Shown piece after piece: positions 47,148-57,189 of a DNA stretch of 64,000 bases. Both the position numbers and the translations under genes were made by a program. The stretch is from the NCBI RefSeq assembly GCF_002813755.1, contig NZ_CP018061.1, positions 2,842,001 to 2,906,000 of the forward strand, given 5' to 3'. Every line of letters begins with the position of its first letter. The stretch's first letter is position 1. The notes below the pieces were generated by a model, which worked only from the letters and a program-made list of their open reading frames with translations, was not told the DNA's origin and made no database searches. The DNA is from Enterococcus mundtii. Its GTDB lineage: Bacteria; Bacillota; Bacilli; Lactobacillales; Enterococcaceae.

Positions 47148-48038
47148 TTATTCTGCATACTGCAAGGAAAGCGAAATATTCTTCAGACTTGTATTGTTTG
47201 GTCCTGCGTTGATAGGCAGTTCTTCGCCATTTAATTTGACCGTTGCATTACTCGCTGCCCCAAGTGTGATCATCGCATTTGTCGTATTTTCTGGAAGCTC
47301 TGTTGTTTTTGTATCATTGGCAACCAAGGTTTCTTGATAATGATAGTCAAACGTATTGTTCAATTGGACACCGATCCAGACACGTTCACTTGCTGTGAAT
47401 TCCAATGTGATCGGTTTTTTCGCATCTTTCACCTCGATCGAAAGCGCACTTCCTGTGTCTTGCCCCGGTGTGATGGTCATTTTTTTCTCTTCTTCTGTTG
47501 ATTTTGTTGTCGATTCCACGGTCGATTCAACCGTCGATTCACTTGTCTCCGGTTCTTCTTCCGTGATCGAACCATCGACAGATACCGTTGAAGCTGTTCC
47601 ACCAATGATCGGCTCAGATTGACGGTCTTGCCATGACATATATGCCACTACTGTGATGATTGCTACAGCGACTAATCCTAATAAAATCACTGGCAGACTT
47701 GTCCAGAATTTTGTTAGATTCTTTTCTTCTTCGTGCATAGCTTTTCTTGAACCACTCACTGTTTCTGGTTCTGGTCGTTTTTTGATGGTTTCATCTGCGA
47801 AAGATTTTTTTCCATCAAAAACATCCACTAAATAATCACCATCTTCACCAACAGCTTCTGCATATTGACGAATAAATGCACGAACATAAAATTTACCTGG
47901 CAATTGATCAAATTCGTTTTGATCGATTGATTCCAAGTAACGTTTTTGGATCTTCGTCATTTGTTGTAATTCATCTAATGATATTTTTTTGTTTAAACGG
48001 GCTTGCCGTAATTTTTCCCCGATGGTTTCAAAAGCCAC
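47148..48038 (-). CDS. rodZ: RodZ-like membrane protein with N-terminal HTH (YmfM type)
   Basis: 296 residues: an N-terminal helix-turn-helix (GEKLRQARLNKKISLDELQQMTKIQKRYLESID), a conserved GKFYVRAFIRQYA segment, one transmembrane helix (about 112-134), a Ser/Thr/Glu linker with tandem STVE repeats, and a C-terminal DUF4115-type beta domain. RodZ links the cell-shape machinery to the membrane. The start is GTG with GGAGAAG upstream. It lies between the M16 peptidase genes and pgsA, the common Firmicute order. Confidence 0.9.
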   Translation of the reverse strand: MAFETIGEKLRQARLNKKISLDELQQMTKIQKRYLESIDQNEFDQLPGKFYVRAFIRQYAEAVGEDGDYLVDVFDGKKSFADETIKKRPEPETVSGSRKAMHEEEKNLTKFWTSLPVILLGLVAVAIITVVAYMSWQDRQSEPIIGGTASTVSVDGSITEEEPETSESTVESTVESTTKSTEEEKKMTITPGQDTGSALSIEVKDAKKPITLEFTASERVWIGVQLNNTFDYHYQETLVANDTKTTELPENTTNAMITLGAASNATVKLNGEELPINAGPNNTSLKNISLSLQYAE

Positions 48039-48332
48039 TCGTTCATCTTCTCCAGTCTGTGTATTCTAGTCAGAAGGTGTTTTCTCTACTGAGGATCGAC
48101 CATTTATTCTGACTGCTTCTCATTGAATTTTTGCTTTATTCATGCTCAATGTATAGTGTTTCCTCTATATTGATCAATCTTGCACTCAATCTACTTAAGA
48201 ATACCACAAAGCGAACTTACTTTGGATAACATTTCATCTGTTTTAAACTGAAATTTAAGACTTTCTTTTATTCTTACAAAAAGTATGACGAATCAGCGAG
48301 TATGTCCAAAAAAATCAGAATTTTTTACTGTT

Positions 48333-49622
48333 TCATTTTTTTGGCTGCATATAAAATTCACTAAACACGTCAGCATTGATAAAAGAGCGTCCTACTTGAA
48401 GAAGATCCGTCATCTGGATTGATTCAATGATTTCTGGCAGATCAAATAATGTTTGGTCACCAAATAGACTTTGTGTAAATTGATTGGCGATGTATTCGAT
48501 GGAGTTCAATGATTGGAAATATTGCCCTAACATTTTCTTTTTCAATAAGTTCAAGTTTTCTTCTGTGATTCCTTCGTCATGTTCAAAGTTCAAAAGAATC
48601 TCTTTTATTTTTTGTACTGCTAGTTTTGGTTGGTCCGAATCGCCACTGAAGTCAGCAAAATGAAATTCACGATCTAAACTAAACTCAAAGCCAAAACTAT
48701 CATCAATAATTCCTTCGTTGTAAAGGGCTAAATAGTTTTGTGCAGTTGGGCCTAAAAGTAATTGTAGTAACAAACGAATCGCTGTTTTATATCTGAGTAA
48801 TTCTCTCCCATTTTCAGGTAACACATCGATTCCTTTGATCCCTAATACAAATTTTTCTCGTGTGATCGCTGCTTCTAAGGTGCTTATCGGCAGAACATCC
48901 GCTTGATTTTCGGGAAAGAATCGTTCGATTTTTTGAGCGGGTGGAAATTCTTTGGTAGCTTGATTGTGGCGAATTTGCTCCATCAACTGTTCTGGTTCCA
49001 AATTGCCAACTACAAATAACACCATATTGCTTGGTTGATAAAAAGTGCGATAGCAAGTATATAGATCCTCTGCTGTGATGTCAGCAATACTTTCCACCGT
49101 TCCTGCAATATCGATGTGTAATGGATGATTGGGATATAGATTGTTTAGGATACCAAAGAATAAGCGCCAATTCGGATCATCTTCATACATCTGGATTTCT
49201 TGGCCAATGATTCCTTTTTCTTTATTTACTGTTTCTTCAGTAAAATAAGGTGCTTGAACAAAATCAAGAAGCGTCAAAAGATTTTTTTCTACTTGATCTG
49301 TCGTTGAAAACAAATAGCTGGTTTTTGTAAAGCTCGTGAACGCATTCGCTGATGCTCCTTGTTGACCGAACAACTGGAAAACATCGCCTTCTTCTTTTTC
49401 AAATAACTTGTGCTCCAAGAAATGTGCGATACCGTCAGGAACTTTCACTTTTTCCGTTGCACCATAGGGAATAAATTCATTGTCGATCGACCCATAGTTC
49501 GTACTGAATAAACCGTATGTTTTGTGATAATCGTTTTTTGGTAACAGATAGACCGTCAAACCATTCGGTAAGACTTCGTGATACAGTGTTTCGTTGATTT
49601 GACTATACTCTGCTTTATTCAT
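48333..49622 (-). CDS. ymfH: M16-family zinc peptidase (YmfH type)
   Basis: 429 residues, cytoplasmic. The inverted zinc motif HFLEH (GIAHFLEHKLFE) is intact with the downstream Glu about 75 residues on (TVNKEKGIIGQEIQMYEDDP), so this is the catalytic member of the pair. GASANAFTSFTKTSYLF is also a typical pitrilysin segment. The start at 49622 follows GGGGGTG; the GTG three codons earlier lies in that site. It overlaps ymfF by eight bases. Natural substrate unknown. Confidence 0.92.
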   Translation of the reverse strand: MNKAEYSQINETLYHEVLPNGLTVYLLPKNDYHKTYGLFSTNYGSIDNEFIPYGATEKVKVPDGIAHFLEHKLFEKEEGDVFQLFGQQGASANAFTSFTKTSYLFSTTDQVEKNLLTLLDFVQAPYFTEETVNKEKGIIGQEIQMYEDDPNWRLFFGILNNLYPNHPLHIDIAGTVESIADITAEDLYTCYRTFYQPSNMVLFVVGNLEPEQLMEQIRHNQATKEFPPAQKIERFFPENQADVLPISTLEAAITREKFVLGIKGIDVLPENGRELLRYKTAIRLLLQLLLGPTAQNYLALYNEGIIDDSFGFEFSLDREFHFADFSGDSDQPKLAVQKIKEILLNFEHDEGITEENLNLLKKKMLGQYFQSLNSIEYIANQFTQSLFGDQTLFDLPEIIESIQMTDLLQVGRSFINADVFSEFYMQPKK

Positions 49623-50883
49623 TTTCTTCACCCCCAGCTAAAAAGAAAATTGCTTGTAATTCGATTTGGTTTGCTACTTCTTGAATATCTTCGATCGTTA
49701 CACGTTCCATGCGAGCTAACCATTCCTCGTCCGATAGTTCAGTATCAGGAAGCCAGTGTGCTAAATAAGCGGATTCGATGGCAGCTTGTGGTGAATCCAA
49801 AGACAACAAATAGTGATTACGTAACATTGCCTTGGTTTGTTCGAGCTCCAATTCAGTGACTTCGCCATTTTGTAAACTTGCCAGTTGTTGATGGATCAAG
49901 TGCAAGACTTGATTACGATTTTTTGTCTCAATACCTGTTTGTACAGTCAATAACCCACGAAAAGTATCAACGTTACTAGACGCATAATAAGCTAAGCTTT
50001 CTTTTTCACGTACATTCATGAAAAGTTTGGAGTGAGGGAAGCCTCCGAATAAGCCATTAAAGACCATCAATGAAAAACGTTCTGGCTGATCGTAATAAAC
50101 ATTGGTTTGATAGGCTAGGTTCAGTTTGGCTTGCACCACTGGTTCTTGGATTTGTCGTTCCTTGATCACGTTGTTTTGTGTTTGTTGATAAAAGATTTCT
50201 GGTCGTACCACTTTTCGCTCAGTGAAAGGAAGCTCTTTTAACGCTTCGATTGCCATTGTTTCTTCGATATCACCCACTACAAAAATATCCACTTGGTCTT
50301 CTTTGATCATACGTGCATAATATTCTGCTAAGGCACTTGATGTGATATTTTCGAGTTCTTCAACGGACCCCATACTTGGGATTTTTTGTGCATCTGACTG
50401 TTCAAAATATAATTCTTGTAATGCTAATGAAGCCATTGTTTGCTTATCTTCATTTAAGCTTTCCAAATATTGCTTTAAGTTATTTTTCTCTAAATCAAAT
50501 GTGGCTTGATCAAATGTTTGATTTTTGATGTTAGGGAAGAATAATACCTCTTTTAAAAAGGAAACGGCATTTGTCAAAATCGTGCTGTCATTGACATACG
50601 CACCATTGACGAAACTGATTCCGGCATTCATCCAATGTAGATTGCCTTTTTTCCGGACAGAAAAACCGAAACCAGCTCCATACAAATCAGCTAATTTTGC
50701 ACTTAATTGTGTCTGATCCGGATAGTTCAAGCTATTCGTCTCTAATAAACTACTCAGTAATGAACGTTTGGTGACGATGTCTTTTTCTAAGGCTGTGGTG
50801 AACCGTACAAAAATACGGATCGTTTTAAATTGTTTGGTTGGTAGCACATGAAGGTTGACACCTTCTGTCAATTGATAGGCCAT
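49615..50883 (-). CDS. ymfF: M16-family peptidase-like protein (YmfF type), non-catalytic partner
   Basis: 422 residues with the M16 fold (KRSLLSSLLETNSLNYPDQTQLSAKLADLYGAGF, NVREKESLAYYASSNVD) but no HxxEH motif at the expected position (SLLSSLLETNS there), so it probably lacks its own zinc site and pairs with YmfH. Paired active/inactive M16 subunits are common in this family. Confidence 0.9.
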   Translation of the reverse strand: MAYQLTEGVNLHVLPTKQFKTIRIFVRFTTALEKDIVTKRSLLSSLLETNSLNYPDQTQLSAKLADLYGAGFGFSVRKKGNLHWMNAGISFVNGAYVNDSTILTNAVSFLKEVLFFPNIKNQTFDQATFDLEKNNLKQYLESLNEDKQTMASLALQELYFEQSDAQKIPSMGSVEELENITSSALAEYYARMIKEDQVDIFVVGDIEETMAIEALKELPFTERKVVRPEIFYQQTQNNVIKERQIQEPVVQAKLNLAYQTNVYYDQPERFSLMVFNGLFGGFPHSKLFMNVREKESLAYYASSNVDTFRGLLTVQTGIETKNRNQVLHLIHQQLASLQNGEVTELELEQTKAMLRNHYLLSLDSPQAAIESAYLAHWLPDTELSDEEWLARMERVTIEDIQEVANQIELQAIFFLAGGEENE

Positions 50884-51051
50884 AAATAACTACTCCTTTT
50901 TGTCATGATCCTTGGATCTCTTAGCGATGATCGTTGTTGTTTCAACGACATAAAAGTTCTCTTTTTTTGTCCAATTTTTTTAAAAGTCACTTTCTAGTAT
51001 AGCATACAAGTGATTGAACGAACGTGTGGGGATATTATTAAGCGTGTTGTT

Positions 51052-51079
51052 TTTACATTTTTTTATTCTTCGATATACT
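51052..51079 (+). promoter_or_regulatory. Promoter of mscL
   Basis: TTTACA, 16 bases, TATACT, followed 26 bases later by the mscL start. Confidence 0.75.
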
Positions 51080-51105
51080 AGGATTAACAAGAAAGGAGAA
51101 AAACA

Positions 51106-51570
51106 ATGATCAAAGAATTTAAAGAATTTATCATGCGAGGCGATGTGCTAGATCTAGCTGTCGGTGTAGTGATCGGTAGTGCTTTTACGGGCATTGTGAA
51201 TCAAATCGTGCAAGGTCTGATTACTCCCTTAATTGGTTGGGTCGTTGCAATGATCACAGGTACCTCTGATTTGGATGGTGCATTGTCTGTCCTTGATTGG
51301 TCACCTGCGAAAGGGGTCACCTTTTCTTTTGGGAATGTTATTAGTGCAATTATTACATTTGTCATTACTGGTTTTGTTTTATTCCTAGTGGTCAAAGCAG
51401 CCAATCATGCGAAAAACTTACGACCAAAAGAAGAAGAAGTGGTGGAAGACAAACCCACTGCGGAAGATTATCTTAGTGATATTCGCGATCTATTGGCACA
51501 ACAAACAGCTGAAAATAATGCACGCCCCACTGCCCAAGCAACTTCTGAGAGCACAGATCCTAAAGCGTGA
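51106..51570 (+). CDS. mscL: Large-conductance mechanosensitive channel MscL
   Basis: 154 residues: MIKEFKEFIMRGDVLDLAVGVVIGSAFTGIV (the conserved N-terminal helix and first pore helix), second transmembrane segment (VISAIITFVITGFVLFLVVKAAN) and a charged cytoplasmic helix with an unusually long Glu/Lys and Ala/Thr-rich tail. Opens under hypo-osmotic stress as a homopentamer. AAGAAAGGAG precedes the ATG. Confidence 0.95.
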   Translation: MIKEFKEFIMRGDVLDLAVGVVIGSAFTGIVNQIVQGLITPLIGWVVAMITGTSDLDGALSVLDWSPAKGVTFSFGNVISAIITFVITGFVLFLVVKAANHAKNLRPKEEEVVEDKPTAEDYLSDIRDLLAQQTAENNARPTAQATSESTDPKA

Positions 51571-51573
51571 GAT

Positions 51574-51609
51574 AAAAAAAACAGAAGGAAATTCTTCTGT
51601 TTTTTTTAT
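51574..51609. terminator. Bidirectional terminator between mscL and the GNAT gene
   Basis: AAAAACAGAAG-GAAATT-CTTCTGTTTTT with A/T runs on both sides. Confidence 0.92.
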
Positions 51610-52043
51610 GCTTGTTTTCTCATGTCTAAGTGGGGGATTCCATCTTCTAAATATACTTCTGAGATTGCCTGAAAACCAAAGGATTCATAAAATGATTGTA
51701 GATACTCTTGTGCCCCGATCACGATCGGACGTCCAGGTGCATTGGCTTCGATCGCCGCTAATGTTTGTGCCACGATTTTTTGTCCTAAACCTGATTTGCG
51801 ATGCGCCTGATTGACCAAGACTCGTCCAAAATGAACCGTGTCTTCTTCTGCATAAATACGTGTATATGCCAAAATCGTACCATCTTCATCTTTAAAATAA
51901 GTATGCCATGCGATTTCATCGATCTCATCGACTTCTTGGTAAGGACAATTTTGTTCAACAACAAATACGGCGATTCGCTCTTTCACGATTGCATAAAATT
52001 CTGCTGTTGTTAGTTCTGCAAATTTTTTTACATAATGCTTCAT
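51606..52043 (-). CDS. GNAT-family N-acetyltransferase (ElaA type)
   Basis: 145 residues with the GNAT core: FYAIVKERIAVFVVEQNCPYQEVDEID at the N-terminus, FGRVLVNQAHRKSGLGQKIV (acetyl-CoA loop R-x2-G-x-G) and the C-terminal YLQSFYESFGFQAISEVYLEDGIPHLDM, which matches ElaA-like proteins. Substrate unknown. Two consecutive ATGs (52046, 52043) follow GGAGG; the second has the better spacing. Confidence 0.88.
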   Translation of the reverse strand: MKHYVKKFAELTTAEFYAIVKERIAVFVVEQNCPYQEVDEIDEIAWHTYFKDEDGTILAYTRIYAEEDTVHFGRVLVNQAHRKSGLGQKIVAQTLAAIEANAPGRPIVIGAQEYLQSFYESFGFQAISEVYLEDGIPHLDMRKQA

Positions 52044-52092
52044 CATCAGGACCTCCATTCTTTCTTGCTAATAGCATAACGAGTTAGATACA

Positions 52093-52138
52093 AAAAAGCA
52101 AACGAACCTCATATATAATCTAGGTCCGCTTGCTTTTT
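52093..52138 (-). terminator. Terminator of veg
   Basis: AAAAAGCAAGCGGACCT and AGGTTCGTTTGCTTTTTT (minus strand) form a long stem that begins at the veg stop codon. Confidence 0.88.
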
Positions 52139-52382
52139 AAACTGCTTCAGTTAAAAATTCGATCTCAACTGTTCGAGTAAGTACATCTGAATAACTGTAA
52201 GACACTCGTTCAAATGAATTTTCTTCAGGATCTAAGTCTACGACAAATACTGAAGGATAGGTTTCTGTTAAAACGCCTCGGCGTTCCGTTTGACGCTTTC
52301 TTCCGGTCTGTGCAACCAACATGATTTGGCTGCCGATACGACCTTCTAAATCTTTTTTGATTGTAGCTAAAGTTAGTGGCAT
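52137..52382 (-). CDS. veg: Veg family protein
   Basis: 81 residues. TLATIKKDLEGRIG, AQTGRKRQTERRGVLTETYPSVFVVDLD and ENSFERVSYSYSDVLTRTVEI closely follow B. subtilis Veg, a small protein tied to biofilm-matrix gene control there; its biochemical role is unclear. The start at 52382 follows GAGGTGAATTGT; the frame extends 40 codons upstream through the promoter and is not used. Confidence 0.93.
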   Translation of the reverse strand: MPLTLATIKKDLEGRIGSQIMLVAQTGRKRQTERRGVLTETYPSVFVVDLDPEENSFERVSYSYSDVLTRTVEIEFLTEAV

Positions 52383-52401
52383 ACAATTCACCTCAATTAC
52401 T

Positions 52402-52430
52402 ATCATACCATATATAGTAAAATTTTTCAA
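52402..52430 (-). promoter_or_regulatory. Strong sigma-A promoter of veg
   Basis: TTGAAA (52430-52425), 17 bases, then TATGAT (52407-52402) with an extended TGG before the -10. veg promoters are among the strongest vegetative promoters in Bacillus. Confidence 0.9.
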
Positions 52431-52498
52431 GTTTACCATATCAAAAAAAGAAATGCAATAGAAATAAGTAAGAAAAACATTAGTAATGCTATAAAAAA

Positions 52499-53074
52499 TC
52501 ACTCATTATAATCTTTCAGATGTTTTTTTATCTTATATTTCACTCGGCCGTAAGCGCTTTTTATTTGCTTCAGATCCATTGATAATTCTCTCTCCATCTC
52601 GCTAAAATCATTGCCTTGCATGTAATGTTGAAAGATTTTTGCCTCTTTTGTTGAGAATTTGATATCGGAGTCCTCGAAAGCTTCTTTTAATAGTAATTGT
52701 TGCATCGCAACAGGTTCTTGGATGGTGATCTCGGCTAAAAAATCTGGTCCTTCTGTAGCTATTTTTTGTTCAATAGAAATTTCATTTTTTTGGTCTCGAC
52801 GTTTTAGCGCGTTTTGCTTACGCAATAAAGAGTAGATTTGGTTACTGATAATACTTTTGTAATAACTCCCAAAACTGACACCTTTATTATTTTCGTACGT
52901 TTTAAGTGCTTGATATAGAGCAATCCTTGCTTCTTGTTCCCAATCTTCACTTACATAATTCCTTAGATAATAAATATTTTTCAACCGTAATAATAACGGG
53001 AAATATTTTTGATACAGCATAGAAAATGCTTCTTCATCTCCATTACGGGCGGCGCACAATAACTCCTCGGACAT
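52499..53074 (-). CDS. sigH: RNA polymerase sigma factor, SigH-like (sigma-30 family)
   Basis: 191 residues: region 2 (LLCAARNGDEEAFSMLYQKYFPLLLRL, DWEQEARIALYQALKTYENNKGVSFGSYYKSIISNQIYSLLRKQ) and a C-terminal region 4-like helix-turn-helix (FSTKEAKIFQHYMQGNDFSEMERELSMDLKQIKSAYGRVKYKIKK). Position after yacP matches sigH in B. subtilis, so I read it as an orthologue or the ComX/SigH-like factor of lactic cocci. Its regulon in this organism is unknown. The ATG at 53074 follows GGAGG by nine bases. Confidence 0.85.
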   Translation of the reverse strand: MSEELLCAARNGDEEAFSMLYQKYFPLLLRLKNIYYLRNYVSEDWEQEARIALYQALKTYENNKGVSFGSYYKSIISNQIYSLLRKQNALKRRDQKNEISIEQKIATEGPDFLAEITIQEPVAMQQLLLKEAFEDSDIKFSTKEAKIFQHYMQGNDFSEMERELSMDLKQIKSAYGRVKYKIKKHLKDYNE

Positions 53075-53151
53075 AAAATAATTCCTCCATAACTTTCGAT
53101 TATGGAGGAATCTTACCATCAATTCATTGAATAACTAATCATATCTGGCTG

Positions 53152-53682
53152 TTATTTTTCTTTTCTCATTAAATCGTCCAATTTTTGGGACAATTTTTCT
53201 AATTGTTCTTCATTCCACGGAGAATTTCGTCGAAAATCAATAAAACGCATATTTATATTATCTTGGGTAATATTTTTTTCTGTTTTTTTGATTGTTTTAT
53301 ATAATTCGTACGCGGAAGTTCGTAAAGCACCTTGTGAAAAAATCACCCATTGTTCTGCTAAGTCACTCGTTGCGACAGTCACTTGCGTCAAGCGAGTATT
53401 CAACTCTCCCGCGATGCGCTCGATATACGTATCTGCCGTTTCATCCTCTTTTGTGAAAACAACTTCTAATTGGTATTTTCGATAATTTTGTTGGATACCC
53501 GGCACTAATTGCGCATCAAAGACAACGATTACTTCTAGGCCTTCATATTTTGCATAATTCGATAAACGATGCAACAAGGCTTCTCTGGCATCCGCCATTT
53601 TATCTTGCTTTTTCAGTGCCACTAACTCTGGCCAAGAACCGATCATATTATAGCCATCGACGATCAACAGCTGCTTCTTCAT
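53152..53682 (-). CDS. rae1: NYN-domain ribosome-dependent endoribonuclease Rae1 (YacP)
   Basis: 176 residues. LLIVDGYNMIGSW with the catalytic-type Asp, VIVVFDAQLV, EDETADTYIERIA and VATSDLAEQWVIFSQGALRTSA mark the PIN-like NYN nuclease fold. B. subtilis YacP (Rae1) cuts mRNA in the ribosomal A site. It starts three bases after rlmB ends. Confidence 0.9.
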   Translation of the reverse strand: MKKQLLIVDGYNMIGSWPELVALKKQDKMADAREALLHRLSNYAKYEGLEVIVVFDAQLVPGIQQNYRKYQLEVVFTKEDETADTYIERIAGELNTRLTQVTVATSDLAEQWVIFSQGALRTSAYELYKTIKKTEKNITQDNINMRFIDFRRNSPWNEEQLEKLSQKLDDLMRKEK

Positions 53683-53685
53683 GCC

Positions 53686-54549
53686 TTATCCCCCCTGACG
53701 CTGAGAAAAAGCCTGATACATCAGTAGTCCAGCCGCAACACTTGCATTCAAGCTTTGAACATGACCGACCATAGGGATCGTTAACAACTCATCCATTTCT
53801 TTCTTCAAGCCTGCACTCATGCCACGACCTTCATTACCTATCACTAACGCTATCGAGCCTTTTGCATTCCATGATTGGAAATTCGTTCCTTCCATATCTG
53901 TTCCGAATACCCAAAATTGCTGCTCTTTTAGCTGCTGGACAGTTTGAACTAAGTTTGTCACACGAGCCACTGGCACGTATTCAACGGCGCCTGTCGATGT
54001 TTTCGTCACGATTGGTGTGATTCCGACTGCACGATGTTTAGGAATGATGATACCATCTACCCCACTGGCATCTGCCGTTCGTAAAATCGAGCCAAAATTG
54101 TGAGGATCTTCGATACTGTCCAAGATCAAGAAAAAGGGTGTTTCCGTTTTGCTCTTCGCCTGTTCCAATAGTTGATCCAACGTCAGATATTCATAAGGCG
54201 TGATGGCCAATACTACCCCTTGATGAACGCCACGATCACTGAGTAGGTCTAATTTCTGCTTAGGGACCCACTTGACTGGCACCGATTGTTCTCGAGCAAT
54301 ATTTTTCAACTCTTCAACCTTGTCTCCCCGTGAATCTTCTTGAAGGAACAATTTATTTCCACGACCTTGTTGCAAAGCTTCGACTGTCGCATGATGACCA
54401 AATACAAAATTGTCTTCACTTGTTGTGTCCTCTTGACCAACATAAACTGTTTCCTTCTTTGCACTACGTTTCTCATTGCCTTTTGTAAAACGTTGAGAAT
54501 CTTTTTTGTTTCGTTTTTGATAGTTACGTTCTTTATTTTCTTTCCTCAT
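53686..54549 (-). CDS. rlmB: 23S rRNA (guanosine-2'-O)-methyltransferase RlmB
   Basis: SPOUT/TrmH methyltransferase of 287 residues. A basic N-terminal extension precedes [12 protein letters not shown] and the catalytic knot: [32 protein letters not shown] (motif 1), [45 protein letters not shown] (motifs 2 and 3). It methylates G2251 (E. coli numbering). The ATG at 54549 follows AGGTG; it overlaps mrnC by 17 bases. Confidence 0.94.
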   Translation of the reverse strand: MRKENKERNYQKRNKKDSQRFTKGNEKRSAKKETVYVGQEDTTSEDNFVFGHHATVEALQQGRGNKLFLQEDSRGDKVEELKNIAREQSVPVKWVPKQKLDLLSDRGVHQGVVLAITPYEYLTLDQLLEQAKSKTETPFFLILDSIEDPHNFGSILRTADASGVDGIIIPKHRAVGITPIVTKTSTGAVEYVPVARVTNLVQTVQQLKEQQFWVFGTDMEGTNFQSWNAKGSIALVIGNEGRGMSAGLKKEMDELLTIPMVGHVQSLNASVAAGLLMYQAFSQRQGG

Positions 54550-54937
54550 GGGTTTCACCTACTTTCTCAATACACCAATTAATCAATTCTTCCATACGTT
54601 CGGTTTGTTTTGTTAGATGTAAGTAGCCCATCAAGGCTTCAAACCCTGTTGCAACACGATAAGTTGTAATATCCGCATTTTTTGCACTCGTATGACTTTT
54701 GGCATTTCTACCCCTGCGATAGTAAAGCTCTTCATTTTCTGTTAAGAGGTTTTCTTGCAACATTTGTTGGATCAAAAAAGCTTGTGCCTTTGCCGAAACA
54801 TAGTGTGTCGCTGCTCGGTGCAGTTTATTCGGCTTTGTTTCACCTTTTTCAATCAAGTAATCTCGAATATAGATTTCGTAGATAGCATCTCCAACATAAG
54901 CAAGCGCTAAACCATTTAATTGTGTATGATCTCTCAT
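54533..54937 (-). CDS. mrnC: Mini-ribonuclease III
   Basis: 134 residues: an RNase III catalytic domain without a dsRNA-binding domain. [26 protein letters not shown] holds the conserved acidic residues; [36 protein letters not shown] is the second motif. It matures 23S rRNA ends. Its ATG overlaps the cysS stop (ATGA), nine bases after GGAG. Confidence 0.94.
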   Translation of the reverse strand: MRDHTQLNGLALAYVGDAIYEIYIRDYLIEKGETKPNKLHRAATHYVSAKAQAFLIQQMLQENLLTENEELYYRRGRNAKSHTSAKNADITTYRVATGFEALMGYLHLTKQTERMEELINWCIEKVGETHEERK

Positions 54938-56346
54938 GCTTCTCTTCTCCAACGAGTACCTTGTGGGGTGTCATCTAACAAGATACCTTTTTCTTTTAAT
55001 TGGTCCCGAATTTCATCACTACGAGAGAAATCTCGGTTTTTTCTGGCTTGTGTTCGTTCTTCGATCAGTTGCTCGATTTCTTCATCCAACATTTCTGCTG
55101 TCGTAAATAAGATACCAAAGATCGACAACCATTGGGTAAATAGTGCCTCACTTTTGGATAGGATCGTTTTGGAGACAGTCGGTTGTTCCAAATACGTATT
55201 GATCCATTTTGCTAATTCATAGACAACTGTGATGCCGTTAGCCACATTGAAATCATCGTCCATTTCTTTGATGAATCGTGTTTCTAATTGTTCCAGTTCT
55301 GTTACCTGTCTCTCATCTTCCGACTGGGCTTCTACCGCATTTTCAAAACGGAAGTTTAGATTATCAAACGTATTTTTCAAGCGTTGTAAATTTGTCGCTG
55401 CTTCTTTCATCGTTGCTTCACTATAGCGGATCGGTCGACGATATTGTGTGGTTGCCATAAAGAAGCGTAACACTTGTGGGTCTACCTCTTGGATCATTTC
55501 GTGGACAGTGATAAAGTTCCCTAAAGATTTACTCATTTTTTGATCGTCTTCACCAATCGTCACATAGCCATTGTGCATCCAATAGTTCGCAAATTTTTTG
55601 CCTGTTTTCGCTTCACTTTGGGCAATCTCGTTCTCATGATGAGGAAACTCCAAATCTTGGCCACCGCCGTGGATATCAATAGTCTCACCTAAATGTTTCG
55701 TTGCCATCACGGAACATTCGATATGCCACCCTGGACGTCCTTCTCCCCATGGCGATTCCCATGAAATCTCTCCTGGTTTTGCTTTTTTCCACAAGGCAAA
55801 GTCTAAAGGATCTTCTTTTTGTTGCTGTTCTGCGCCAGTACGTTGACTTGCACCAATCTCTAACTCGTCGATCGATTGATCACTCAATTGACCATAATCA
55901 GTAAATTTTCGCGTACGATAATAAACATCGCCATTCGATTCATAAGCAAAACCTTTGTCGATCAATGTTTGGATGAATACGCGAATATCTTCCATATGGT
56001 CCATTACTCTTGGATGGCTCGTTGCTGGCTGCACATTCAATGCTTTCGTATCTTCTTCAAAAGCTTTGATAAAACGATCAGCAACTTCAGGCGCTGTGAT
56101 CCCAAGCTCATTGGCAGCCTTGATGATTTTATCGTCCACATCTGTAAAGTTCGATACGTAGTTCACTTGGTATCCACGGTATTCCAAATAACGTCGAATC
56201 GTGTCAAACGCAATCGTACTTCGTGCATTGCCAATGTGGATATAATTATAAACAGTTGGTCCGCAAACATACATTGAAACTTGTCCTTCTTTTAAAGGAA
56301 TAAAAGTCTCTTTTTCTCTTGATAGCGTATTATAGATTTTTATCAT
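54934..56346 (-). CDS. cysS: Cysteinyl-tRNA synthetase
   Basis: Class I synthetase of 470 residues. Zinc-binding Cys in [19 protein letters not shown] (which also contains the HIGH-type motif), [25 protein letters not shown] and KMSKSLGN. The start at 56346 has AGGGG six bases upstream. Overlaps cysE by 17 bases, so serine acetyltransferase and cysteine charging are coupled and share the T-box leader. Confidence 0.96.
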   Translation of the reverse strand: MIKIYNTLSREKETFIPLKEGQVSMYVCGPTVYNYIHIGNARSTIAFDTIRRYLEYRGYQVNYVSNFTDVDDKIIKAANELGITAPEVADRFIKAFEEDTKALNVQPATSHPRVMDHMEDIRVFIQTLIDKGFAYESNGDVYYRTRKFTDYGQLSDQSIDELEIGASQRTGAEQQQKEDPLDFALWKKAKPGEISWESPWGEGRPGWHIECSVMATKHLGETIDIHGGGQDLEFPHHENEIAQSEAKTGKKFANYWMHNGYVTIGEDDQKMSKSLGNFITVHEMIQEVDPQVLRFFMATTQYRRPIRYSEATMKEAATNLQRLKNTFDNLNFRFENAVEAQSEDERQVTELEQLETRFIKEMDDDFNVANGITVVYELAKWINTYLEQPTVSKTILSKSEALFTQWLSIFGILFTTAEMLDEEIEQLIEERTQARKNRDFSRSDEIRDQLKEKGILLDDTPQGTRWRREA

Positions 56347-56878
56347 TCTCATCCCCTACTTTCTCTCCATTGATTCGGACAACTTTTGCTGGTATCCCTA
56401 CTGCTGTTGCCCCATCAGGTATATCTTTTAAGACGACTGCGCCTGCACCGATTTTCGCATCTTTTCCTATGGTGATCGGTCCTAGGATTTGGGCATTGGC
56501 GGACAACATTGCACCTTTTTTGACTGTTGGATGTCTTTTCCCCGTTTCTTTTCCCGTACCACCTAAAGTGACACCATGAAACAAGACCACATCATCTTCG
56601 ATTTCTGCTGTTTCTCCAATGACGATCCCCATACCATGATCGATAAACACACCCGTTCCGATCGTCGCTCCTGGATGTATCTCTATTCCCGTAATGAATC
56701 GCCAAAATTGGGCATTCATTTTGGCAATCAAATAGAGACGATGGCGATATAAATAATGGGAGAAACGATGCCAAAATAACGCATGTAGCCCAGGATAGGT
56801 CAAAATGACCTCTGCTGTAGTACGCGCTGCTGGATCATTTTTCTTTACGGCAATGACAGCTCGTTTGAACCATTCCAT
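56330..56878 (-). CDS. cysE: Serine O-acetyltransferase
   Basis: 182 residues. [48 protein letters not shown] and the hexapeptide-repeat beta-helix [20 protein letters not shown] are the CysE signature; catalytic His in HPG and DHG. It makes O-acetylserine, the precursor of cysteine. The start at 56878 follows GAAAGGAGAGG; the longer frame (56920) is unsupported. Confidence 0.95.
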   Translation of the reverse strand: MEWFKRAVIAVKKNDPAARTTAEVILTYPGLHALFWHRFSHYLYRHRLYLIAKMNAQFWRFITGIEIHPGATIGTGVFIDHGMGIVIGETAEIEDDVVLFHGVTLGGTGKETGKRHPTVKKGAMLSANAQILGPITIGKDAKIGAGAVVLKDIPDGATAVGIPAKVVRINGEKVGDENDKNL

Positions 56879-56932
56879 CAACTTCCTCTCCTTTCTTTTT
56901 CCGACTGTATGTATGAACAACGAAAGACAACT

Positions 56933-57170
56933 AAAAAACGTCTTTTAATAAGTTTCCTTATTAAAAGACGCTATGAGGCGTGGTTCCACTTTTTTTCATA
57001 ATCAAATGATTATCTCTAACAGGTAACGTCTGCTATTCGTTCTTCGCTACTTTCAAGGATTGATATTGATCAACCCCTCTTCGCAAAGACCACTCCCAGA
57101 GGCATTTCAAAAAAGAACAATTGACAACTTACACCACCCGTTGACTCTCTTGAAACCATTCTTTTTTTAC
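56933..57170 (-). ncRNA. T-box riboswitch leader of cysE-cysS (probable cysteine specifier)
   Basis: The minus strand shows stem-I motifs (AAGAGAGTC...GGGTGGTGTAAGTTG), the T-box AAAGTGGAACCACG (56990-56977), then a terminator GCGTCTTTTAATAA-GGAAAC-TTATTAAAAGACG with a T run (56970-56933). A TGC (Cys) codon lies in GAAATGCCTCTG at 57114-57112, at a plausible specifier position. It begins almost at the gltX stop, so it can act on gltX read-through too. Confidence 0.88.
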
Positions 57171-57189
57171 TTCTTTCTGTTCATCGTGT

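Noticed and set aside
52383..52502. N-terminal extension of veg
   Set aside because: These 40 codons cover the -35/-10 promoter and the ribosome binding site; the internal ATG fits Veg homologues.
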